Assembly: GCF_000417875.1 (NCBI RefSeq)
Contig: NW_006920872.1
Span: forward strand, 821,287 to 885,286
Source: Pseudozyma flocculosa PF-1
Taxonomy: Eukaryota > Basidiomycota > Ustilaginomycetes > Ustilaginales > Ustilaginaceae
DNA length: 64,000 nucleotides
Direction: 5' to 3'
Shown: positions 12,018-24,460 of the stretch, piece by piece
Numbering within the stretch: the first letter of the stretch is position 1
Layout of the letters: each line of letters starts with the position of its first letter
The notes under the pieces: generated by a model
Told to the model about the DNA's origin: nothing
The model's database searches: none
Seen by the model: the letters and a program-made list of their open reading frames with translations, nothing else
Made by a program: the position numbers and the translations under genes

Positions 12018-14541
12018 CTAGACGGGCACCTCGTCGCAGTCGAGCGAAGGGTCGACGTCGCTCTCGTTGACGATGCACGCAAACGACGTCGGCTGCGTAC
12101 CGAGCGCAATCATGGGGTGGTGCCAGCATCCAGGGTGGTACCTGCCATCCCGTCGACATCACGCCCGAGTCGAGACACGAACGACGAGGTTGGGTGTCAG
12201 CGCTTCTTTGACCCTCACTCTCTCGTCCTTCTCTGTGCCGACTGCAACCCGCCTCCGCCGCGGCTGGGCCCAGCACCGGACGATCAACTCACGAGATGGC
12301 CTGTTCGGTCGTGGCGTAAAAGGCGGCGAGCGTGTTCAGGTCCGGCTTGTCATCTGCCGCGTCGCCGAGGTACAGAGCAGCGCGAGCGAAAACGAGCAAA
12401 AGAGGGCCGGAGATGGTGGGCTGTCAGCTTCCTCGTGCCTCTGTCTTGTCACGCTGGAACGGCAACGACCTCTCCTGCGGACCATGATCGCTCGACGACA
12501 CCAGCGACGACGACGACAAGGGCTGGCTGGCACCCCAATTTCCGCCCCATGCCACCCTGCCCGCGCCCGAGACCCTCTCACCCTTGGAATTGAGCGCCAC
12601 GACGACGAGGTAGCCCTCCTGCCCCGCCTGTGCGCCACCCGCCGGCGTCATGGGCACAAAGGCCTGGGTGGTGAACCTGTGCCTCTCGAGCAGCTTGACC
12701 CTCCACGGCATGCCGCCGACGGCGGGCACCGGGTCGCAGTGGTAGACGTGCACGTTGGTCTTTGCCGGCGCGTGGGGCGGGTAGTTGTTGACGACGGGCG
12801 CCAGCCCGACGTACTTGCGCGCCGTGCCCTGGTTGACGATGCGGAACGGAGCGCCCTCGCTCGACGGCGGCGTGTGGATCACGCTGCCGTACGGCGCAAA
12901 CGCCGCGCTCGTCAAGGGCTGCGCCGCGATGAAGCGCTCTCCAGTCCCGCTCGGACCGGCCGATACGATGCAACCCAGCTGCTGCTGCTGCTGCTGCTGC
13001 CCAGTCACAGCGGCGATTGATGGCGGATCAGGGCGCTGCGGGTCGTTCAGGGCACTCACGGGAGCAAAGGGATCAGAGCTGGCCGACGGCAGCGGGTCCT
13101 GTATGTCCTGGGGCACGGCCACCTTGGGCAGCGCCGTGGCGAGCAGGTTGGCGGCCACGAGCGGCGCGGCGCGGCGGCCGACGATGCGGACGCGCTTGAT
13201 GCCGCCGTCCGGGTGCATCTTGACCATGACGTGGGTATAGGCGACGCCGTCGACGTTGGCCAGCTCGAAGAAGTGGCGGCGGCCCGGACCCAGCTTGGTG
13301 CGCGGCAGGATCGTCGTCCACTGGGCGTCCGAGGGGGGCAGCTGGCCGTCGAACGTCGTGGCCAGCAGCTCGCCGCTCTCGGGGAAGTTGCCCAGAAAGT
13401 GCGCCGTATCAATCTCGGCGTAGTTGAGCACGCCCGCCTCGCCGCTGCGTAGCCACAAAGGGGAAGAAGGGCAACGAAATGCATGGGTTCAGCAGTCCGA
13501 GATGGCTGCCGGCTCGAACGATGCGCCTCTGGCCCACTCACAGCTTGATGATGGACCAGTTGAAGTGGCCCTTGCCACGGGAGCGCCTCGTCTCCCAGCC
13601 GTCGCCCATGTCCTTGCCGCGCCCGGGCAGGACAATGTTGGTGCCAAAGCCAAAGTGCTGGTCGTCGGTGCTGTGCGGCGGTGTGAGTGGTAAGGGGCGG
13701 GGGAGGATCGGTCAGCCATGATAGGCGGGCGAGGTTGATCCAGAGAACCGAAGGGCAGGCACGACTCACAAGACGACGCGGCCGCCGTTGAGGCAGTGGG
13801 CCAGGTCGAGGGTGTTGAGCTCGGGCTGGGCTGCCACCGCCTCGCCCTCGCCCTGACCGACGGGGGGCGCGGGGATGGTGCCGTAGACGCGGAAGCGGGC
13901 GATGCCACCGTCGGGGATCATGTGGAGCTTGATGTGGGTGTAGGCCTTGGAGGAGGCGGCGGGCGGGAGGGCAAAGAGGTGTCGCTGCGACGGGCCGCAG
14001 GGGACCGTCGGGATCAAGGTCTCCCACTGGTGCATGACAGAAGCAGCGATGAGGAGGGACAGCGTGTCGAGAGCGTCAGGACGGGGAGTAGGGCAAGAGT
14101 CAGCGAGCCGATGGTTGGCCGACGCTGGACACTCACCCTGGGGTCGTTTTCGGCGAGGTTGTCGGCTGCCTGCGCCTCTTGCTGCGGGTCGAGCTGCATT
14201 CCGTAGATTTCGACCTCGGGCGCCTCGTTGCCGTTGAAGTTGGCCGTGTCGACGTCGAAGCCGACGAGGTGCCCGCCTGCCTTGGGACCGAGGCGGAGGA
14301 TGACCCAGTCGTACGTGGGGCAGTGCCTGCGGGTCTCCCAGCCGTCAAAGAGGGCGCCCTTTGGGCCGAACTGGCCCTTGAGCGAGGGAGCGGGTCCGAC
14401 CTTGAGGAGGCTGGACGCCGGTGCGAACCACTCGTCGGAGCACGAGAGGATGCGGCCGCCGAGTGCGACCGAAGAGATCTCGGTCGAGGTGGTGCCGAGG
14501 ACGCGGTCAAAGTCCTCGAGCGGGACGCGGACGAACGACAT
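12018..14541 (-). CDS. Fused allantoicase - ureidoglycolate lyase
   Basis: Bifunctional enzyme of purine (allantoin) nitrogen use. Allantoicase cleaves allantoate to ureidoglycolate and urea, and ureidoglycolate lyase releases glyoxylate and urea. Six exons join in frame: 14541..14137, 14026..13770, 13670..13542, 13444..12582, 12353..12293, 12141..12018, giving 612 residues. Residues 1 to about 358 are allantoicase with its two similar halves (GWETRRHCPTYDW and GWETRRSRGKGHFNW mark each half; HMIPDGGIARFRVYG and KMHPDGGIKRVRIVG are their repeats). Residues 375-425 are a Pro/Ser linker with seven glutamines. Residues of about 426-612 are ureidoglycolate lyase (VHVYHCDP, FVPMTP, YHPGCWHHP). No stop or start separates the halves, and exon 4 encodes the whole junction. 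As I recall, a DAL2-DAL3 fusion is known in Cryptococcus (called DAL2,3,3), so this arrangement occurs elsewhere in basidiomycetes. Confidence 0.9.
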
Positions 14542-15553
14542 CGTGGGCGGGTCCAGAGTTCGGGGGTGCGAGAAGGAGAGGGAGGTTGATGGTGAGGAGG
14601 GTTGATCTTAGGCCTGACGAGAGGGCTGTGACGACGAGCGAGAGGGACGAAGAAGAACGAGGATGGGGATGGGGATGAGGAGGTGGGGAGGGTGAGGGCG
14701 AGGAAGGAAGGAAGGAAGCGGGGAAGAAGGCGACCTGGCCGGCCGCCTCGGTCTGGCTTCTTGGTCGGCTCGCCAGTCGCGCGACCCCCGCCAGTCGTCA
14801 CAGCCTCTTGCTGCCCCACAAAGAGGCCGACCAAGTCACCGCTACCTACCTCGGCCAGTCACGATGCCGTTTCAGGAAGAGGGTCATCGTACCAGGCGCT
14901 GGACAGTTTAACCCGCTCGACCAGTATCGCGTAGCGCGCAAGACACCAGCGCGGCTTGGCGTTGAAGCTGGCGGGAAGGCCGTAGTGGGCCTGGAAGGCT
15001 GTGGCAGCGAAGATCAGAGGCGCGCTCCCGGCCTCGGTCAAGTCCGACCCGCGGGTGGTCCGTGGGTCCACGCGCAAACTCGGGCGAGTCTCCGCGCGCG
15101 CCGTCCGTCCGCCCCGCCTGCCCGCCCGTGCGCACCCCATTCAGGCTCAGCTTCGTGCCTGCCCGCGCAGGCCCTGCCATCTACTACTGCCTCTCTCCAT
15201 CGCCCTCTCACAAGCACCCGCACGCTCCAGCAAATTTGCAGGCCCTGCGATGCAGACGAGGATGACAGCGAACGGTATGCGATTAGAGAGGCGGGCTAGC
15301 GATGGTGATGCAGAGGCCGGTCAAGCACCAGGCGCCGCGACGCGCGCAGCAGGCCCGGCTCGACCGTGAGACCTCGAGAGGATCCTTGAGCGTGAGTGAG
15401 AGAGAGGGAGAGAGCAAGGCACAGAGAGAGCCGCAAGAGAAAGAGAACAGCAGTCTGCTCGACGTCCAGCGTGCGACAGAGCGGTAACGAGGGCGGAGGC
15501 GAGACGATCCGTGGTCAAGAATAGTGTGAGCCAAGGCGCGAGGCCTGGATGGC
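14542..15553. other. Spacer without recognised gene
   Basis: About 1 kb upstream of the allantoin enzyme and downstream of the secreted barrel protein. Pyrimidine- and GA-rich tracts, no coding segment I can support. Confidence 0.55.
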
Positions 15554-16162
15554 TCAAGGGAGCACGGTGAACTCCATGTCCTGGATGACGCCCGCAGAGA
15601 CGGCGTCAAAGTGGCGGAAGACGCCCTTGGTGACGTCGATCCAGTTGGGCGTGCACGCGGCGCAGTAGTCGACGACGGTCACCACGACCGACTGGTCGCC
15701 CTTCTTGATCTGGATCTTGTCGCCGCACTTGGCCGGCGGAGAGACGAGCGAGATGGCTGCCGTCATCGAGTCGTCGGTCGGCGTCGCCATACCGGGGCAC
15801 GCCTGCGGTCGAGAATAAGCAGCAGGTCCGGGTCGGGCCAGGTCAGGTCAGCGAGCTTGCTTTTGTCGTCAAAATCAAACGGACTGGGCTGGGCTGGACT
15901 GTCAGGCGCCACTCACGGGTCGCAGCAGCTGATCGCCGTTGTACCAGGTAATCTTTCCGCCCTGCATCTTCTTGGGCTTGTGGTGCTTGCCGCCGCGCGC
16001 CTCGAGGTCCTCGAACCGAGACGTGACGAGCAGGTCAGAGGCAAACGAATCGGCCTCGTCGGCCGCCGAGGGCGAGAGGGCGCTCCTGGATGCGTCCAGA
16101 GAGGCGGCGTAGGCCGAGGTGCCTAGGAGGGCGGCGACAGTGATGACGGTGCAGAACTTCAT
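15554..16162 (-). CDS. Small secreted double-psi beta-barrel (RlpA/barwin-like) protein
   Basis: Predicted extracellular protein of 164 residues from two exons (16162..15917, 15802..15554; GTGAGT..CGCAG intron). The N-terminus MKFCTVITVAALLGTSAYA is a classical signal peptide. A short propeptide-like stretch ending in a Lys/His-rich segment (GGKHHKPKK) precedes the barrel. The mature domain has the RlpA-like/barwin signatures: ITWYNGD, ACPGMATPTDD, KCGDKI and VVDYCAACTPNWIDVT, with paired cysteines. Such proteins are common in plant-associated fungi, including expansin-like and protease-inhibitor members; the sequence does not say which. There is no cellulose-binding extension, so it is a single-domain protein. 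Confidence 0.82.
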
Positions 16163-17864
16163 CGTGATAGAGATGCGGCGAGGAGTGGGGGGATAGGTCG
16201 TTGGAGCTGGAAATCAGACGGTAGGCGATTCTGCGTGGGCGGTGTTTGTGCTGCTGCGGTCGAGGTCGAGGTCGAGGTCGATGGTGAACAGAATGGTATT
16301 GCAAATGTTGGCGAGCGTGCGACCGTCGGGTGGCTGTTAAGCGGCGAGGGGTCGTGCCTTGGCGGTGGATGGTGAGCTTGACGAGGAGGAGGTTGGTGAC
16401 AGACGAAGGAGCGGCCTGGACACTTTGACGACCGAGGAGAGGTCGACTTATAAGCCCATGTCGGCTCCTCTGTGCCTGTCAGTCTCAGGTACGGACCGGC
16501 AGAACCGTTGCCTCTCGCTCCTTTGCCTCACCTCGTCGAAGCGTGCAAACAGCAAGAGCGGGGACACGGTGTCCGGCGGGACCCTTCTGCGGCCCCACGA
16601 CGCAGACGCGGCCGGGGGCGGAGGAGGCACGACAGACGAGCGGCCTCACTTGCACGTTTCCGCGGTGGATGACCAAGGACGCCGGGCGAGGGTGGGTGCT
16701 TGAGCGTACTGAGACGCCGCGCTGGACGTGTCCCCTTCGCTTGCCCATGCGTGTGCGCCATCGTCGATGGATGTGCACCGGGCCTTCAAGAGCGCCCTTT
16801 GTGCGATGGGATCGACGCTTGTTTGCGCTCTTCTACACCTAGTCAGTTGGCGCAGCGTGGACGGACGAAGGGCTTCGGCGTTTGTACGGCGAGTGACCCT
16901 CCAAGACGCCTCGGCATGACACGGCAGGGCATCGCATGACGTGTAAGAGTGTCGAGAGCGGCAGGACGGGGCTGACCGACCAACCTCGAGGGCACGGGTG
17001 GCCGCCGCCTTGTTGATGGCGGGAAGGGTCGAGGGACTGAACGCAAAGGCGGGGCGAGGAAGGGTTGAACGAGCATCCAAGACTGGCAGGCCTTCCAGCG
17101 CGTGTCTCAATCTCCGGTGGTGTCGCGGCGTGATGGGCCAGCCGGCGAAGAAGGCACAACAGACCAACACCAGCCAACCCTCGTTGGCCTCGCCTCGAAA
17201 ACGGCGGCGACGGACGGCCAACGGCGACGCGCGCGTCTGTCTGTTGTGTTTTTCCTCTGGACGGCTGGACGCGACACATCACCTCGTCGCACCGTCGAGG
17301 GCATCGCGTCCTTTGCACCATGTTGCGCGGCTTGTCCGCTCCTTCCCCGACCTCTCTGTCATCCGACAGCAAAGCATGGGCGAGAGAGAGGAACGGCTGC
17401 AGCCAAACATCCATCCGAGGGGCGTCGCGCTCGATTGCTCAACATCCAGCTCGAGCCTTATGGTGGGCCAGCTCCGGCGCAGGAGGAGACCTGGCCGCTT
17501 GCGATCGGGTCGAGTCTGAGCATCGCGCACTCGCCGTCTTGAGGTCGAGTCCGTGTGCTTCGGTTGTGCATGTGAGGCTGGACGAGGAGGTGCTCGCTGT
17601 CATGAATGGGGATGAGGAGGGGGCTAGTCAGTTAGAGGCGAGTGTGCTGGCGGTGCGTTGCGCTGGCGGCGAGCAAAGGCAAAGGCGGCGGGCGCAGGGT
17701 CCGGCCTCCACACGGCCGCCTAGGGTGTTTGGGGCGCGGTGATGCCATCCGCCCTGGTGCACCCTCCCTCACCCCCTCCCTCTCTCCCCCTCTACCTCTC
17801 GCTCTCTGCTCCCCTGTCTTGCCTTCATTCCACACCGGCAGCAGCCATACCTGCATCGACTTTG
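16163..17864. other. Spacer with GGTCGA repeat; no firm gene
   Basis: About 1.7 kb upstream of both flanking genes, which diverge from it. It has a short GGTCGA repeat near 16256-16280 and several open frames on both strands without recognisable domains. A long CT-rich leader precedes the start at 17865. Confidence 0.5.
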
Positions 17865-20634
17865 ATGTCGTCCTCGTCCTCGTCGTCGCTGTCATCGGCC
17901 GGCAATCGCCCGGTCGAGCTCTATACGGCCGCAGTGGCCGGCCTCGGCGCCCTCTTCTTCCTCGCGGCCACCTACAATGTCCTCGCCGCTTCCCTGCCGC
18001 CCCGACGCCGATCTCCGCGCAGCGATCCCCGTACCAATGGAAGCCGAACCTTTGCTACCGATGGACAGGCCGCTACCACAGCCGCTGCCGCTGCTGCTCC
18101 TCCTCTGGCCCGTGCTGCACCTGGCCCCGCACACGCGACACGGTCAGGCACCGATGACGCCAAACCGCCGCCGGGCAAGACGACCGACCAGAGCACGGTG
18201 CAGGTCACCTACCCGACCACCTACGACATGTGTGACGCCGGCTCCTATCCAGAGGGCCAGGGCCAGGGCCAGGGCCAGAGCCAGGCTCAGGACCACGCCG
18301 GGCGCACGCTGCACAAGGTGCGCGCCGGTGCACTGCTGCGCTGGATCGACGTCGTGGCCGGCGTCAGCGCCCGCAAGCACGCAGAGTCGAGCTGCGTCAC
18401 CATCAGCGTCGACTCGGTGCTCCTCCTCAAACCGGTGTACCTCGGCGACCTGATTCACCTCTCGGCCTCGGTCAACCGTGCCTGGGGAAGCAGCATGGAG
18501 GTCGGCGTCCGGGTCGTCAAAGAGGACCCCGTCACCGGCGCAAAGGAGTACGTCAGCCACTCGTACCTCACCTTCGTCGCCGTAGCCAGGCCCGATCCGG
18601 CCGACGGCGGCAACGGCGGCGGTGGTGGCAGCGGTGCCAACCAACCTCCGGCGCGCGTCCGTCTGGCGTCCCGCGGTCCGGCTCCGGCGCCGGCCACGAC
18701 GAGTGCGCCGACGACCGCTGCCGCTGCCGATGCCGATGCTGGACCGGGTGCGGGGCTGTGGAGTTGGTTTGGCTTCTCGTCCAGCCCGTCTGCGCCTCGC
18801 CAAGCGTCGTCTGGCCCGTCCAACAGGCAGTCCGGAAAGGTGCAGCTGCGGCCCGTCATCCCGCAGACGCCGCTCGAGGCCCGTCGCCACATCATGGCCG
18901 GGCGACGTCGTGCCAAACGCATCGACAATGCCAAGCGCGGCGAGGCCAGGGACGGCGTGTCGACCGACGTCAAGCGGGAGCTCAAGGACGAGGTGCTCGA
19001 GCTATCCAGGCTGGGAGCAAGGAGGCGCAGCAGTACGGGTCCTCCCGGCACAGAGGACGGCGGCGGGCAGCCACTGACGAGGCACCGCCTGCAGTTTGAA
19101 GAGGGCGACGTCAAGGCTGCCGGCAGCGACCTGACGGGTCAGGGGCAGAGTCGGACCAGGCAGGACATTGAGCTGGACGCCCTCGAGCTCGAGGTGAGTG
19201 AAGCATGCGGTAGGATCACGCCGAGCTGCGACGAGACGACGGGATGCTGAGCCAAGCCCTTACCGTTATTCCGCCTTTCCCGGCAGTTTGTCGTCGAGGC
19301 CTACGTGGCCGAGGATCCCGCCGTCACGGTGCGGCAGGACCAAGGCATCGTCGAGATCCATCTGCCGGGAGATGTGCCGCTGCGACATCCGTTGGACGTC
19401 GTCGAGCGCCTTGCCAAGCAGGTACGACGGCAGCAACAGCTAGGCCAGACGACCGTCGACGAGGCCCACCTCGGATGGACGGCCGAGCGCCTGGCCGCGC
19501 CTCTGGCCTCTCCGACGGGGGAAGCGGCGACTGCGACGTTGGAACTGCAGCCGAGCGGCGGCAGCGGCAGGGAGCCAAAAGCAGCGCACGCCTCGTCGTC
19601 GGCAGGTGCTACTGCTGGCGCTGGTGCTACTGCTGATGCTGCCGCTGCAGGGACGGTGGCCCAGCCAACTCCGGCCAAGTCTGCCCTGGAGCGCAAGAAG
19701 TCGGTCTTTTCTCCCCTGCGCGGTGGCAGCAGCGGCTTTGACAGCGACGGCGAGGCTCTGGGCGAGGCGACGGCAAAGAAGCCGGCCGAGCGACAAAAAG
19801 TCTCGTCGTCAACCTACCCGCCCGCGCCGTCGTCGCAGAGGGCCGAGGCGGACACGAGCGCGGGCGCGAGCGCAGCCAGGGCTCGCCGTGGTCATGGCCG
19901 GAACGACGAGGTGGCGCGGCCGATTGACGTGGGCAAGACGGTCGCGCGCACGCTGCACCTCGTGTTCCCTGAGCACACCAACAGCGTTTCTGTGCTGTTT
20001 GGTGGGCAGCTGATGGACTGGATGGAGGAGGCCGCGCTGCTGGCGGTGCGGCACGTCGGGCGTGGGCGGCGGTGGAGCACGGTCGGGCTCGACGGGCTCG
20101 AATTCGAGCAGGCCGTGGGCATCGGCGAGTGAGTAGCCCGTTGGACGTTGAGATGCGGGCCGGCGACAGCAGGGCGAGCTTGACCGCAAACGCAGCTGAC
20201 CCCACCCGACTTCTTCCCCATCCCCTCTGCCTGGACTGATGGCCCGATTGCATCGCCGCACGGCCAGGGTTATGAGCTTTACGGCGATTGCGGTGCGCTC
20301 GTTCCGGCAGTCGTGCGAGGTGTACGTGCTGGCCGAGGCCGAGGCGCCCAACGGCACGCGGCGGCTGACCAACGATGCGCTGTTCACGCTCGCCTTTCCG
20401 CTCGACGAGGTGCGGGGCGGAGCGCGGGCCGGCGCCGACGCCGATGACGGAGAAGGTCAACAAGGGCGGCGCATGCCGCAGCGTAAAGACGTCGAGATGG
20501 TGACGGGGCTGCGCGACGTCGTGATGCCACCGTCGTCTGCGCTCGAGACGTTTGCCGCCGTCGCCCCGCAGCGGCGAAAGGCGCGCCTCGAGATGCGCGA
20601 CATGCTCAACCGGCTGTACTCGCAGCCGCAGTAG
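17865..20634 (+). CDS. Double-hotdog acyl-CoA thioesterase with N-terminal membrane segment
   Basis: Probable acyl-CoA thioesterase (ACOT-type hotdog folds) hydrolysing fatty acyl-CoA to free acid and CoA. Three exons join in frame: 17865..19193, 19287..20128 and 20268..20634, giving 845 residues. An in-frame ATG also exists at 17742; I prefer 17865 because it directly precedes a hydrophobic segment (residues about 18-45, with AVAGLGALFFLAATYNVLA) that could anchor the protein in a membrane. Hotdog 1 is at about residues 112-245 (RAGALLRWIDVVAG, SVDSVLLLKPVYLGDL). Hotdog 2 begins near residue 657 (HTNSVSVLFGGQLMDWMEEAA). The ~400 residues between are Ser/Ala/Pro-rich and probably disordered, far longer than the usual linker. 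Exact substrate is unknown. Confidence 0.8.
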
Positions 20635-21341
20635 TAGTGCAATGACCAGGCCTGGATGCGCCCAGCCAGAGCAGAGGGCGAACAGCGCAGCGAGGAGAGG
20701 ATGGCATCGGGACCGTAACTACCGTCTTCTGGTCTGCACGGAGGTAAGAAGCAAGAGCAGGTCTGGCGTTCGGATGCCAAGTCCGAAGCAGGCCTGTGGT
20801 GAGTGGGCCCAGCCCCTCGGGCCGAAAGCGGAAGCGGGCCGAAGGCAGCAGGCAAGCGGCCGACGCAGCTGCATGATGTCAATCGAACTCGGCCAAGCCG
20901 CGGCGCCGCGGAAGGGCCGAAGGGCGGAAGGGCGAACGGGCGGACGGGCGGACGGGCCGGCCGGCTTCGATTGGCCAACCAGGGTCCTCCGTCGGAGCAG
21001 CCGAAGGTGGAGGGAAAAATCGCCCCGCAGGCAGGGCGGGCAGGGCAGGGCAGGACAGGACACGACGGCCTGCTTGCTCACCTGTGCCCCTCTCTCTCTC
21101 TCCNCCNCCTCNCTCGTCTCGTCGTCCGTCCGTCCGTCCGTCCGTCCGTCCGTACCGTCCGTCCGTACCGTCCGTCCGTCCGNNNNNNNNNNNNNNNNNN
21201 NNNNNNNNNNNNNNNNNNNNNNNNNNNNNNNNNNNNNNNNNNNNNNNNNNNNNNNNNNNGACGGGGCGGGACGGGACGGACGGACGGACGGACGACGACG
21301 ACGACGGACCGTCCGCGTCGTCGTCTCCTCCGTCGTCCGTC

Positions 21342-21379
<38 letters not shown>

Positions 21380-21604
21380 GTGCCGCCCGGCGGGCCTTCC
21401 GAAGAGCAACCCCCCTCTGGCCTCGACCACACGACCTCCTTAGAAGGCTGCCACGCCAGGGCCGGCCTCTCCTTGGGGCCATATGGTTGGCGGCCGACGA
21501 GGGGGGTTCGCTTCCTTCCCATCGACCACCACTAACACCACCACCATCAACGCGTCCCTTCTCTCGCCCGTGCCTCTAGACGTCCTGGCCTAGCCTGTAC
21601 CGCC
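20635..21604. other. Spacer with assembly gap and microsatellites
   Basis: Holds CGGAC/GGGCGG-rich sequence, a CCGT array, the 77-N gap, a CGGA array and a CT run. No gene is visible. Confidence 0.7.
21124..21307. repeat. Inverted TCCG/CGGA tetranucleotide arrays flanking an N gap
   Basis: Left of the gap (21124..21182) is a TCCG array with a few TACCG breaks. The 77 N span 21183..21259. Right of it (21260..21307) is a GACG/CGGA array, the reverse complement of the left one. CT runs occur further out on both sides, and single N positions lie at 21104, 21107 and 21112. Confidence 0.9.
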
Positions 21605-22392
21605 ATGTCGACGCTCCTCAAACGCACATTTGCCTCGGGCACCCCATCCTCTGCCTCGTCAGCACCATCTCCATCACCGGCACCGTCACCATCGCCATCG
21701 TCTACCACCCGACCCTTGAACTCGGACACACTGCCTCACGGCCGGTACATCCCCGAGGACAAGCGCAACTGGAAGTACCAGCACTTTCCACGTCCAAAGA
21801 CTTCCCCCGCCGCCGCCTCCTCGTCAACCGCGTCCGCCGCCTCCTCGTTCCTCGCGGGAATGGGCAGGAGCCTGCGCAGGACCAAGGGCAAGGGCAAGGA
21901 CAAGGACGACGACAAGAAGCAGAGGAGACGTAGCGAACTGCCCCCGTCCCACCTGCACTCGGCCCAGTCTAGCAACCACAACGCCGACCAAATCCAGAAT
22001 GGCCGCACAGCAGCCAGCGTGCCCACCTCGCCTCGACGAGCGCGGCATGACCTGCCCCCGTCGGTCTCACCCTCGCCCTCGTCCTCGCCCGCATTCTCAC
22101 GCTCGTCATCCAGCTCCAGCTCCGGATCATCGGCGCCGCTCACCAGCACGGCTCTCCATCCACACGCACCTGCACCTGCGCACACCGACGAACGTCATCC
22201 TGACGACATCGTCTACCCCGAGTCCTACCCCTGGCGACCCTCGCGCCGCGACCCAACGGCGAGCTACGTCGACCCATCGCATCGCAACCCCTCGGCCAAG
22301 CAGGCCTTCTACGACACCCATTTCGGCGTCAGCAGCGGCTGGAACGAGACCCGGTCCAGGATCACCAAGCGCTTCTTTTGGCGCAACGCGTC

Positions 22393-22428
<36 letters not shown>

Positions 22429-24460
22429 CGCGGCGCAAATCACTCAGTCTGGGACCTTGCCGGACCGCGGGCTGAGCGGTGGAGAGCAGCTGAGCGCAAA
22501 GCAGAGCGGGTTCGGCATCGGCATGAGCATGGAAGACGCCGCCAGGACCGACGCCATCGTCTCGCCGCAGCCCCAGCGCGAGGGCGTCGACCCGCTCTCG
22601 CTGCAACAAGAGTCTGCTGCGACGGCCGAGCCTACGACCGCGACGCCGACTGTGCCGACGCCGGCCAACACGGCAGACAAGAGGGCCAAACGCAACAGCG
22701 GCTTCTCGCTGCCGGCGCCCAACTGGAAGAGCCTCACGAGCGCCTGGTCCTTTGTCTCGGCCCACTCGGCCGATCTCCTCTCGACGTCGTCGTCTGCCGT
22801 TCAGCCCGAGGCTCCCCTCAACCCGGGCCCTCCTCCCTCTGCGCCCCCCGCGGCTCCGTCCGCAGCAGCAGCACCCGCCGTCAACCTGCTCGAGCCCGAG
22901 CTGGTTCCCACGGTGCAGCGCCACCGGGGCATCTCGCAGTTTGTGCGCGGCGTCGAGGGCAACGTCGTCATCCTGGGCGGCTACCGCGGCAGCGTACTGC
23001 GGTCCGCCGAGACCGACGAGCGGCTCTGGATCCCCATCAAGGTGGGCGTGGGGCTGCGCCGGCCCACGCTCGAGCTGGCGCTCGACGCCGAGGCCGAGTC
23101 GCGCTCCGAGGCCGACGTCTACGCGAGCGACATGGTGACGCACATTGGCCGGCTCGTCGACATGGGCAAGCGGCTCCAGACCCGGCTGGCCACGAGCTCG
23201 CCGCGGTGCACGGTGCACACGTGGGGGTACGACTGGCGCCTCTCGCTGCCGCTGTCGTCGGCGCGCCTCGTCGCGTTCCTCACCGAGCTGTACGAGGCGT
23301 CGTCGCCGGACCCGTCGAGGCGGCGCGGCGCCAAGGTCGTGGCGCACTCGATGGGCGGCCTGGTGACGCTGTTTGCGCTGGCGACGGCGCCGGACCCGCG
23401 CATCTTTAGCGGCATTGTGTTCGCCTCGACGCCGTTCGAGGGTACGCCCAACATCCTCGGGCCGCTGCGGTACGGCGATGCGGCCCTGTTCAACGATACC
23501 ATCTGCAGTCCGCGCGCCACGTTCAGCTTCCGGAGCAGCTTCTACCTCCTCCCCAAGCGGGGCAGGTGCTTTTACGTGCCCGCGAGCCAGGACGACGAGG
23601 ACGAGGGCCAAGGCGAAGGGGAGGAGGGGGGCAGGTACGAGGATCTCGACTTCCTCGACGTCGAGACGTGGCAGCGGTACGGCTTTAGTCCCTGCATCGT
23701 CCCCGGCCACGCTGGCGGCGGCAGCGGCGGGCAAGATGAAGAGAGGGCGCGGGACAAGGTGGGCCTACCCGACTCCTCACTCGGCCAGCCTCCCCTTCCC
23801 TCGGCCGCGGCGGCGGTTGCGCCATCGGCGACGACAACGACAGGGGACGAGGAGGACGAGGAGGTGCAAGAACCGAGACGCTACCTGGCCCGGACGCTCA
23901 AAGAGGTACGGAGGTTCCACGACGTGCTCGAGACGTCGTTCGATCCGGCCAAGTTCCAGCGAGGACTGTACCCGCCCATCGTGGTGTTGACGTCGGGCCG
24001 TACACCCTCGGTATCCGGGGCCATTGTCGGTCTCCCACCGTCGCCCGACGATACCGCCACCACCTCCGCCGCTGTCGCCGGTACCACGACGACGGCGACG
24101 GGATGGGAGGACGACGTCAGGGAGGGCAACTACGCCAGCATGAAGTACGCACCGGGCGACGGGCTGATTACGCGCCACTCTTCGACGTCGCTCCCCGGTG
24201 GGTGGTCACGCCTCCTCGTGCGTCGGGACGAAGTCACGCACCCGCATCCGCACGATGACGATGTGGCGCTGTCGAGCGGGAAGAGGGAGAGGAAGAGCAA
24301 GACGGTGCTGCGACTCGACGGACCGGGCATCGTCGAGAGTCCACACCGCCATGTCACGCTGCTGAGCGACGTCGATGGCGTCGTGCGCTGTTTGGAGGCG
24401 CTCAAGAGGGCCGAGGGTCGTAGAGCGGCCTCGGGCTCGGCGGTGCGTAGAGGCGCTTAG
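21605..24460 (+). CDS. LCAT-like alpha/beta hydrolase with long disordered N-terminus
   Basis: Single-exon, 951-residue protein. The C-terminal ~500 residues resemble lecithin:cholesterol acyltransferase-type lipases and acyltransferases. The nucleophile elbow AHSMGG places the serine at residue 582. GDGLITRHS gives a likely catalytic aspartate (residue 852) and SPHRHVTLL a likely histidine (His-916). An early motif VVILGGYRGSVL and the stretch HTWGYDWRLSL fit the same family. The first ~430 residues are Ser/Pro-rich and low in complexity, with an 11-glutamine run (CAG)11 at 22394..22426 and a conserved-looking block containing SGWNETRSRITKRFFW. No signal peptide is seen, so it is probably intracellular. 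Acyl donor and substrate are unknown. Confidence 0.8.
22394..22426 (+). repeat. (CAG)11 polyglutamine-coding repeat
   Basis: Eleven perfect CAG codons in the disordered N-terminal part of the LCAT-like gene. Confidence 0.95.

Noticed and set aside
22127..23734. 535-codon minus-strand frame inside the LCAT-like gene
   Set aside because: Arg/Ala-rich antisense shadow; the plus strand has the catalytic triad.
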